Assembly (NCBI GenBank): GCA_003558175.1
Contig: PWMO01000140.1
Span: 1-5,834, forward strand
DNA length: 5,834 nucleotides
Source: Spirochaetaceae bacterium
GTDB taxonomy: Bacteria; Spirochaetota; Spirochaetia; DSM-27196; PWMO01
Direction: 5' to 3'
The position numbers and the translations under genes were made by a program. Below are positions 1 through 5,444 of the stretch, piece after piece (positions within the stretch are counted from its first letter, which is position 1; every line of letters begins with the position of its first letter). The notes beneath the pieces are model-generated. The model was given only the letters and a program-made list of their open reading frames with translations. It made no database searches and was not told the origin of the DNA.

Positions 1-545
1 GCGTGAAACTCATCGGGCGCACAGGTTACCTCTATGCTGTCGCCCTGCGTGGTGACGTCGTCGGCCCCTGCCTCCAGCGCCTGCTCGAGAACCTGGTCTT
101 CAGTATAGTTTTCCGCCGAATAGCTGACGATACCGCGCCGCTGGAAGAGGTAGTTGACGCAACCTGTCTCGCCGAGGTTGCCGCCACCCTTGGAGAAAAT
201 GCTGCGGACGTCGGCCGCGGTGCGATTCTTGTTGTCGGTGAGAGCATCAACCATGATAGCCACACCCCCCGGGCCATAACCTTCATAGGTGATCTCTACG
301 TAATCTACACCTTCCAGCTCACCAGTGCCTTTCTTGATGGCACGCTCAACGTTATCTTTGGGCATATTGGCCGTCTTGGCCTTCAGCACTGCGGTGCGCA
401 GCCGCGGATTGGCTTCGATATCGCCTCCGCCGAGCCGTGCGGCAACGGTGATCTCCTTGATCAGCTTGGTGAATATCTTGCCGCGCTTGGCGTCCGCCGC
501 ACCCTTCTTGTGCCGGATTGTTGCCCATTTGCTATGGCCTGACAT
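1..545 (-). CDS. yebC: YebC/PmpR (TACO1) family protein, 3' end cut by window
   Basis: The protein begins [22 protein letters not shown], the near-invariant opening of the YebC/TACO1 family, and 181 complete residues are visible of a usual length near 240-250. Other family signatures seen are [10 protein letters not shown] (23-32), NPRLRTAV (46-53), [13 protein letters not shown] (61-73), YEGYGPGG (87-94), [11 protein letters not shown] (104-114) and the GGGNLGETG loop (120-128). Family members are cytoplasmic. They were long annotated as DNA-binding regulators (PmpR), and more recent work ties some members, like mitochondrial TACO1, to translation of difficult stretches such as polyproline. 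The sequence here cannot decide between the two roles. The ATG at 543-545 fits the family N-terminus exactly and has a good Shine-Dalgarno sequence. The gene follows hemW on the same strand but is separated from it by a hairpin and its own likely promoter. In many bacteria yebC lies before ruvC/ruvA/ruvB, which would fall beyond the left edge. Confidence 0.96.
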   Translation of the reverse strand, partial: MSGHSKWATIRHKKGAADAKRGKIFTKLIKEITVAARLGGGDIEANPRLRTAVLKAKTANMPKDNVERAIKKGTGELEGVDYVEITYEGYGPGGVAIMVDALTDNKNRTAADVRSIFSKGGGNLGETGCVNYLFQRRGIVSYSAENYTEDQVLEQALEAGADDVTTQGDSIEVTCAPDEFH

Positions 546-551
546 GAATTG

Positions 552-558
552 CCTCTCT
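552..558 (-). promoter_or_regulatory. Ribosome binding site of yebC
   Basis: On the minus strand AGAGAGG lies 6 bases before the yebC ATG. It is purine-rich, well spaced and supports that start. It is the clearest Shine-Dalgarno sequence in the window; the other starts rely on overlaps with the gene before, or have none. Confidence 0.65.
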
Positions 559-584
559 CTTGAAACAGATGAGTCTTGGTCTGT

Positions 585-614
585 ACGCTACCATTGCCGT
601 ATAAACGGTGTCAA
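585..614 (-). promoter_or_regulatory. Predicted sigma-70 promoter for yebC
   Basis: Reading the minus strand, a perfect -35 hexamer TTGACA (609-614) is followed after an 18-base spacer by TAGCGT (585-590). The latter keeps the three most conserved -10 positions (TA and the final T). A start site near 578 would give a leader of about 33 bases containing the yebC Shine-Dalgarno sequence. The promoter lies downstream of the hairpin at 626-650, consistent with yebC being transcribed apart from hemW. The weak -10 makes this tentative. Confidence 0.45.
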
Positions 615-625
615 GATAGCCGGTT

Positions 626-650
626 GCGCGGCCACCGGAACCGGCCGCGC
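626..650 (-). terminator. GC-rich hairpin after hemW, possible terminator without a U-tract
   Basis: A perfect 8-base-pair stem pairs GCGCGGCC (626-633) with GGCCGCGC (643-650) across a 9-base loop. It lies about 50 bases past the hemW stop and just before the yebC promoter, which is where a terminator would be expected. Neither strand has a T-run right after the stem: the minus strand continues AACCGGC. If it works, it is a non-canonical or factor-assisted terminator, or simply stabilises the mRNA 3' end. In GC-rich DNA such a stem can arise by chance. Confidence 0.33.
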
Positions 651-666
651 CTGGCACGGACAGTTG

Positions 667-715
667 CGCGCTGCGGCTACAGCAAATCGCACGCGCTGCG
701 GCTACAGCAGATCGC
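667..715. repeat. Tandem duplication of the hemW 3' end, two 24-base copies
   Basis: Positions 667-690 and 692-715 match at 23 of 24 bases (A at 685 against G at 710), with a period of 25 bases. The copy at 692-715 covers the last codons of hemW (Asp-Leu-Leu), its TAG stop (702-704) and the bases just after it. The other copy repeats this segment downstream, outside the reading frame. It looks like a recent slippage or small tandem duplication. Confidence 0.85.
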
Positions 716-1946
716 GCAGGCAGCTGTCGAGGAGATCCCATCCGCGGCGCGTCATGCAGATGACCTCAGCTTCAATCGTTGCCAGGCCCTGATCGCTCCA
801 GCGCTCAAAGACCTGCCGCACCTCGGCGCGCTCGGCAAGAAGCGGCATCACCTCGGAAAGAGACACCCCCTCTGCCGTTCGCAGCCCCACCATCAGCCGT
901 TCGAAGGCCGCTTCCGCCGGCGAGCTCTCTTCCGCCGTTCCCCACGGTCCGCTCTGGTTGAGAAAGCCTTCAGCGGTGGCGGCGTCACTGTAGCGCACGA
1001 TCCCACCCTCCGGCCGACGAATGGCCGACACCGCCGATGGCCCGACGCCAATGTAGTCGCCCAGCGTCCAGTAGTTCTGGTTGTGGCGGCACTCGCAGCC
1101 CGCAATCGCGTAGTTGGAGATCTCGTAGCGCCGATAGCCGCGGCGCTCGAGTTCTCGCGCGGCCGCCGTGGCGGAGGCGGTGCAAACACCGGCTACGGTT
1201 GCGCCGTCGGCAGCAGCGCTCGTCGCGCCCGCGCGGCCGAGCCGGTTTGCCAGCCGCGTTCCCGGCTCCAGCGACAGGTCGTACAGGCTGATGTGATGCG
1301 GGCCGGCTTCGCAGGCTCGGCGGACGTCCAGCCGTGCCTCGGCCGGGCTCATGCCGGGAATGGAGGTGATGAGGTCGAGCGACCACTGCCCGCTCCAGCT
1401 ACGGCCGATCAGATCCAGAACCTCCGGCAGCGCGCCGTCCGCGCCCGCAACGCGACAGCGGCCGATTACCTGCAGCAGCCGCGACTGGAAACTCTGCACG
1501 CCGACACTGAGCCGCGTGACGCCACAGTCGGCGAGCAGCTCGAGGGTTGAAGCGTCAATCGTGTCCGGATTTGCCTCAACGGTCCATTCCCGCAGCGCGG
1601 TCCGGCGGCCCAGGCGGTCGGCAATACCGTCGAGCAACCGACGCAGCAGCGCGTGCGGCAGCACCGTGGGCGTACCGCCTCCAACGTACACGGTATCTAT
1701 CCGGTGAGTGGGCGCAACGGTTGCCACTCTCTGGTCCAGTAACGACAGGGTCTGTTCTATGACTGCCCGCAGCCGACCGGGAGTGGCCGCGGCGATGGTG
1801 AGTGAAACAAAGCCGCAGTAGTCGCACCTTGCGCGGCACCACGGCACGTGAACGTAGATTCCGAGCGGCTTCGCCCTGCGTTCCGTCGGCCGCGCCGCAT
1901 GGTGCATGTCGGACAGGGCACGCGTCACCGCGGCGCTGCGGTTCAC
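702..1946 (-). CDS. hemW: HemW-type radical SAM heme chaperone
   Basis: This 414-residue protein has the radical SAM cluster motif CRARCDYCGF (Cys37, Cys41, Cys44). Phe follows at the position where true coproporphyrinogen III dehydrogenase (HemN) carries a fourth Cys, which favours HemW. Further family signatures are GGGTPT (89-94), EANPD (124-128), GVQSFQ (149-154), YEISNYA (274-280) and HNQNYW (288-293), which matches the HNxxYW motif linked to heme binding in HemW; VGPSA (301-305) follows. HemW binds heme and an S-adenosylmethionine-bound 4Fe-4S cluster and is thought to deliver heme to respiratory enzymes. It is often misannotated as HemN. The usual GRxH after the QSF motif reads GRCR (162-165) here, and residues 233-263 are unusually rich in Ala. 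The start chosen is GTG at 1944-1946, overlapping the stop of the upstream signal peptidase as GTGA. An ATG at 1905-1907 would drop 13 residues and better match the usual short N-terminus. Confidence 0.93.
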   Translation of the reverse strand: MNRSAAVTRALSDMHHAARPTERRAKPLGIYVHVPWCRARCDYCGFVSLTIAAATPGRLRAVIEQTLSLLDQRVATVAPTHRIDTVYVGGGTPTVLPHALLRRLLDGIADRLGRRTALREWTVEANPDTIDASTLELLADCGVTRLSVGVQSFQSRLLQVIGRCRVAGADGALPEVLDLIGRSWSGQWSLDLITSIPGMSPAEARLDVRRACEAGPHHISLYDLSLEPGTRLANRLGRAGATSAAADGATVAGVCTASATAAARELERRGYRRYEISNYAIAGCECRHNQNYWTLGDYIGVGPSAVSAIRRPEGGIVRYSDAATAEGFLNQSGPWGTAEESSPAEAAFERLMVGLRTAEGVSLSEVMPLLAERAEVRQVFERWSDQGLATIEAEVICMTRRGWDLLDSCLRDLL

Positions 1947-2722
1947 GGAACGCCGAAGCGGCGCAGCGGCCAGAAACGCAGCAGCACCCGGTAGCGCAGC
2001 GCCTCACGCTCTACCGGGCCGTAGTGGCGGGAGTCGACGCTGAGCGCGCGGTTGTCGCCCAGTATGAAGTACTGGCCGGCGTTCAGAGTCAGTGGGTCGG
2101 TGTCCGCGAAAACAGCGTGTCCGGTCCGCGCCGCCTGCCCGACCTGCGCGGACAACTCAGACAACACGGACAACTGGTCGGCGGTCTCGAGTGTATACCG
2201 TCGTCCGGCCAGGGCGTGCTCATTCACCGTTGTACCGCCCGGCGGCGTAACGTAGGCCACCCCGCCGCGCAGCTCCACGGTGTCCCCCGGCAGCGCTACT
2301 ATTCGCTTAACCGTAATCGGATTGTCCCAGCCGGAACCGGCAACCGACTGCAGATCGATGCGGTTGCCGGTTGCAAATCGAATAACCGGTGCCACCGTTC
2401 TCACAAACAGCCCGGGCCGTCGGCTCAGCGGCGAAGCGACAATTACTGCATCGCCTCGTTGCGGAGCGCGAAGTGTCGGCGCGGAGACGCCGAGCAGCGG
2501 CAGCCGGGAGCCGTAGCCCACTGCAGAGACCACCAACCTGTCTCCGGCGGCAAAGGCAGGTTCCATCGAGCTGGAATCGACCCGCACCGTCTGGGCCACA
2601 AGAAGCGTGAACAGCTGGTACGCCACAAACAGCAGCAGCAGCAAGCGGACAAGCGAGAACGACAGCCATGAGCGTCTTCGGTCGTGGTACAGAGAATAGC
2701 GTTTTCTTTTCGATCTCAACAT
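1943..2722 (-). CDS. lepB: Signal peptidase I, second paralogue
   Basis: This 259-residue S26-family signal peptidase cleaves signal peptides from exported proteins on the outer face of the inner membrane. It has a basic cytoplasmic N-terminus (RSKRKR and DRRRS within 3-18), one transmembrane helix at about 20-43, then VDSSSMEP with the likely nucleophile Ser52. The general-base Lys139 lies in TVKRIVALPGD (137-147), and the C-terminal box is GDNRALSVDSRHYG (222-235), so the catalytic dyad is intact. The SSSMEP box and the ALPGD box differ from the neighbouring paralogue, so the two genes are old relatives rather than a recent duplication. Residues 184-192 form an L-S-x triplet repeat in the periplasmic part. 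The ATG at 2720-2722 is 4 bases after the upstream stop and has no clear Shine-Dalgarno sequence, suggesting translational coupling. The stop overlaps the hemW start. Substrate range cannot be read from the sequence. Confidence 0.93.
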   Translation of the reverse strand: MLRSKRKRYSLYHDRRRSWLSFSLVRLLLLLFVAYQLFTLLVAQTVRVDSSSMEPAFAAGDRLVVSAVGYGSRLPLLGVSAPTLRAPQRGDAVIVASPLSRRPGLFVRTVAPVIRFATGNRIDLQSVAGSGWDNPITVKRIVALPGDTVELRGGVAYVTPPGGTTVNEHALAGRRYTLETADQLSVLSELSAQVGQAARTGHAVFADTDPLTLNAGQYFILGDNRALSVDSRHYGPVEREALRYRVLLRFWPLRRFGVP

Positions 2723-2726
2723 CGGT

Positions 2727-3716
2727 TCAGCGAATCGGCCCGATTCGATTCAGCGGCCAGTACTTGAACATCGCCCGGCCCAGCACCCGATTGGTGTGCA
2801 CCGGTCCAAAATGGCGACCGTCTCGCGAGTTGTCGCGATTATCCCCAAGCAGCAGCATGCGGTTCTCCGGCACGTACCAGCCTTGCTGGAAGATCGCGCG
2901 CCGCGAGGCAAGACGGCGGTTGTGCGGTTGTGCCGCATAGACGGTGTCGGTGCGCACTGCGTCGATATGATAGGCGTCCGGGAACGAGTAACTCTGCGTT
3001 CGCCGAATGGCGTCGGCACCTGCGCTGCCGGCGTCCAGGCTGAGGTCCTGCAGCCCCACCGCCCGTCCCGCTGCAGTGAACAGATCGTAGTCCTGCGGAT
3101 CGGTGATCCGGCGAATGCGGTACTCGATGTCGGCAAGCTGCTGAAACTCGACCTCCTCCATCCAGCCCGCCTCACCCGCCGGTCTGATCTGGAGCACGCC
3201 GTCGCGCACGCGGAAGCGGTCGTGATCGACGCCAACCGCGCGCTTGATCAAAAAATGAGCCCGGGGCCGGCCGAACTCGTCACGGTCGATATCGACCATA
3301 GAAAGGGTGATCATGTAAATGACGCGCTGCATGATATCAAACAGCGGCCCACGCCCGATGTAGGACGGGTTTTCAAAGATGACGACTTCGTTGCGTTGCG
3401 GCTCTGCCAGGCCGGAGGTTTTGAACATCCCCGGGATAAGCTCCGGCCCGTAGATGAACTTATTGACAAATATGCGGTCCTGTTCCAGCAGCGTATCGAT
3501 CATCGAGCCCGAGGGAATCTGATACGCCTGCAGCAGATACTGGTTGATCAGCAGCACGACACAGGCGGCCCAGATGAACGCTTCAATCCAGTCGAGGATC
3601 TGGTTCTTCTTCTTCTGTTTCTCGTGACGGGCGATCTTTCTTCGCTTGCGCCACGTAAGCAGCGCCTCGGTGCGACCCACCAGGGTGTCGCGCCAGTCCC
3701 GACCTTCGTCCTTCAT
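2727..3716 (-). CDS. lepB: Signal peptidase I, first paralogue
   Basis: This 329-residue S26-family signal peptidase removes signal peptides from exported proteins at the periplasmic face of the inner membrane. Order of parts: a charged cytoplasmic N-terminus with a Lys/Arg-rich stretch (23-37), one transmembrane helix at about 42-62, IPSGSM (67-72) with nucleophile Ser71, FLIKRAVG (155-162) with general-base Lys158, and the C-terminal box GDNRDNSRDGRHFG (291-304). All catalytic residues are present. Two deviations: the usual LPGD after the Lys box reads VDHD (163-166), and the DSR of the last box reads DGR. Residues 110-160 and 170-280 make a longer periplasmic region than in compact enzymes, with a FENPSYI/DIDRDEFG segment that I associate with spirochaetal enzymes. 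It is the first gene of the minus-strand cluster. The ATG at 3714-3716 has only a weak, distant AGG upstream, and no convincing promoter is visible in front of it. Confidence 0.95.
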   Translation of the reverse strand: MKDEGRDWRDTLVGRTEALLTWRKRRKIARHEKQKKKNQILDWIEAFIWAACVVLLINQYLLQAYQIPSGSMIDTLLEQDRIFVNKFIYGPELIPGMFKTSGLAEPQRNEVVIFENPSYIGRGPLFDIMQRVIYMITLSMVDIDRDEFGRPRAHFLIKRAVGVDHDRFRVRDGVLQIRPAGEAGWMEEVEFQQLADIEYRIRRITDPQDYDLFTAAGRAVGLQDLSLDAGSAGADAIRRTQSYSFPDAYHIDAVRTDTVYAAQPHNRRLASRRAIFQQGWYVPENRMLLLGDNRDNSRDGRHFGPVHTNRVLGRAMFKYWPLNRIGPIR

Positions 3717-3748
3717 CGTGTCGGCAACCTACCATGGATGCCGAATCG

Positions 3749-3778
3749 TTGACAAGGCAAGGACCCGCTTCCTATAAT
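3749..3778 (+). promoter_or_regulatory. Consensus sigma-70 promoter for the PEGA/SUMF1-smpB pair
   Basis: TTGACA (3749-3754) and TATAAT (3773-3778) both match the consensus exactly, separated by 18 bases. It is the strongest promoter-like signal in the window and lies in the only divergent gap. Transcription would start near 3784-3786, only 3-5 bases before the ATG at 3789, so the transcript would have almost no leader. The ATG formed by the end of TATAATG (3777-3779) lies inside the -10 element and cannot be the start used from this promoter. Confidence 0.82.
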
Positions 3779-3788
3779 GCCGTCACCT

Positions 3789-5444
3789 ATGGCGAAAAAA
3801 CGCAAAGAGCCTCAGACAGATCCCGAGTCCATTCAAGTGCGGCTCAGGCCCCTCTTTGGCTACGCACCCCGAGTGTGGCTGCCGCTGTTCTTCGGTGCAC
3901 TGCTGCTGCTCTTTCTCTTCTTCCTTTTCGTGCTGCCCGGAATCACGCGGCCCGGAGCAGTAGTCGAGCTGCGCTCCAACCCGCCCGGAGCGTCGATCTA
4001 TGTTGACGGGGTTCGCGTTGGGGCCACACCGCTCGACCTGCGCCTGCGTTCCGGCACGCGCAGCATAGAACTGCGGCGACCGTTCTTTGCGCCACTGCAG
4101 CAGTCGGTGCGGGTTCCCAATCGGCTGATCGGCAGCCGCTTCTTCCCGGCCCGGCTTCCGGTTCACGCAACGCTTCAGCTGGAGCAGCCGGAAGAGCTCA
4201 TCCCGGCAGCCGCGACGGAGTTCTCCGGCTGGTCATTGATCGGAAGCGCCAGCTCGCAGTACCAGTTTCCCTGGACCCTGTCGCACGCCGTCGCCGACCT
4301 GGCGGCGGACGATGAGGCGCTGAGCAGCCACGGGGAAGCGCTGCTCTCCGTCGCACTCGGGGATGTCCGCTCGGACGCGTTATTGCGCGATTACCTGCGC
4401 GCGGCCGCGCTTGCCGAGTCCGGTGGAACAGCACTGCTTCCGGTTCATCTGCTCGAGCTCTACGCCCGGCTGATCGATGCGGTAGACGGCAAGCCGCAGC
4501 TGGGAACGCTGCTCACGGCTTCGCTCTCGGGAAGCCTGAAAGAGGAGCTCGAACGGTCGGCCTGGCACCGCGACAGTCGCGATGCGCATACCACGCGGCT
4601 CCTGCCCTACACCACCGAAGCGGGCCCCGAAGTCTCCTCTGAAGGGGTCGTCACCGTCGCCGCCAGCCGCTTTCGTCACTTCTCCGGCGGCGCCTTCGTG
4701 ATGGGCATGCCTGCCGACGGCTCTCCGGGCGCCGCAACCGATTCGCTCGACCGCCCGCACGTGGCGCAAGTGGAACCGTTCTACATCAAGGAGACACCGG
4801 TTACCCGTGCCCAATACCGCAGTTTTCTGTCTGATTCCGCTTACTGGCGCGAGGACAACCGCGAGACGCTGATCGAACGCGGTCAGGCAACCGCCGATTA
4901 CCTCTCCAGCTGGGGCTATCACGACGCCGACGGCACTCCGGCTCCCATCCAGCCCGACGGCGAACTGCCGGCCAACGAGATCTCCTATTTTGCCGCCGTG
5001 GCCTACAGCGAGTGGCTCTCGCAGCAGTTGCCGCCGCAGCTGGACGGATGGCACGTCCGCCTTCCGTTTGAGGCTGAGTACGAGTGGGCGGTTGCCGCCA
5101 ACGGCTCCGACGGCTACGAGGCCGGGTTCCGGCGCACGCGCGAGCAGGATCGGCCCTACCCGGTCGCACAGTTTGCTCCCGGTGAGTTCGGCGTCTATGA
5201 CCTGCTGGGGAACGTCTGGGAGTGGATGGAGGACTGGTATCGCCCTGCCGATTACCTCACGCGGGAGCACCCGTATCTGCCGTACGGCAGAGCCGGTTTG
5301 CCGCGGTCGGCCGAGAAGGCGGTGCGCGGCGGTTCCTGGGTCAACAGCCCGCAGGCGGTCGGCGCCGTCAGCCGCGGGTCGCAGCCGCCGCATTGGGCCT
5401 CGCCCTATCTGGGGTTCCGTCCGGTCATCTCCCGGGTGCGATAA
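3789..5444 (+). CDS. Membrane-anchored PEGA and SUMF1/FGE-like domain protein
   Basis: This 551-residue protein has a short basic cytoplasmic N-terminus (AKKRK), a single transmembrane helix at about 30-50 (WLPLFFGALLLLFLFFLFVLP region) and a periplasmic remainder. Residues 57-98 form a PEGA domain (VELRSNPPGASIYVDG, then GATPLDLRL), a small beta-sandwich common in surface and envelope proteins. Residues 135-290 are mostly helical and match no family I recognise. Residues 295-551 form a SUMF1/formylglycine-generating-enzyme-like domain: ETPVTRAQYRSFL (335-347), NEISYFAAVAYSEWL (396-410), RLPFEAEYEWA (424-434), YDLLGNVWEWMEDWY (470-484), VRGGSW (512-517) and LGFRPV (541-546). The whole protein has no cysteine, so the copper-binding Cys pair of true formylglycine-generating enzymes is absent and sulfatase activation is unlikely. 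A binding or structural role is more probable; the substrate is unknown. The chosen ATG fits the promoter; a GTG at 3837 is an alternative. The stop overlaps the smpB start as TAATG. Confidence 0.88.
   Translation: MAKKRKEPQTDPESIQVRLRPLFGYAPRVWLPLFFGALLLLFLFFLFVLPGITRPGAVVELRSNPPGASIYVDGVRVGATPLDLRLRSGTRSIELRRPFFAPLQQSVRVPNRLIGSRFFPARLPVHATLQLEQPEELIPAAATEFSGWSLIGSASSQYQFPWTLSHAVADLAADDEALSSHGEALLSVALGDVRSDALLRDYLRAAALAESGGTALLPVHLLELYARLIDAVDGKPQLGTLLTASLSGSLKEELERSAWHRDSRDAHTTRLLPYTTEAGPEVSSEGVVTVAASRFRHFSGGAFVMGMPADGSPGAATDSLDRPHVAQVEPFYIKETPVTRAQYRSFLSDSAYWREDNRETLIERGQATADYLSSWGYHDADGTPAPIQPDGELPANEISYFAAVAYSEWLSQQLPPQLDGWHVRLPFEAEYEWAVAANGSDGYEAGFRRTREQDRPYPVAQFAPGEFGVYDLLGNVWEWMEDWYRPADYLTREHPYLPYGRAGLPRSAEKAVRGGSWVNSPQAVGAVSRGSQPPHWASPYLGFRPVISRVR

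Noticed and set aside
576..1550. Long plus-strand open frame of 324 codons opposite hemW
   Set aside because: It lies antisense to a gene with clear radical SAM motifs, its product is Arg/Ala-rich without any recognisable domain, and such open frames are expected opposite GC-rich genes.
702..1946. HemN, the oxygen-independent coproporphyrinogen III dehydrogenase
   Set aside because: The fourth cysteine of the HemN motif is replaced by Phe (CDYCGF) and an HNxxYW motif is present, both pointing to HemW.
2628..2645. CAG triplet run as a microsatellite
   Set aside because: It is simply the leucine codons of the transmembrane helix of the second signal peptidase read on the other strand.
1802..2671. 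Plus-strand open frame of 289 codons opposite the second signal peptidase
   Set aside because: It is a shadow of a gene with intact catalytic boxes, with low-complexity basic composition and no domain.
2796..3752. Plus-strand open frame of 318 codons opposite the first signal peptidase
   Set aside because: It is antisense to a well-supported enzyme and has no recognisable motif or promoter of its own.
3777..3788. Upstream ATG giving the protein start MPSPMAKK
   Set aside because: This ATG lies inside the TATAAT -10 element and upstream of the predicted transcription start, so it would not be on the mRNA from that promoter.
3717..3800. A minus-strand promoter for the signal peptidase cluster in the divergent gap
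   Set aside because: The reverse of TATAAT gives a TTATAG-like -10, but no -35 hexamer sits at proper spacing, and the TTGTCA and TTGCCT candidates lack a matching -10. Nothing was convincing enough to annotate.
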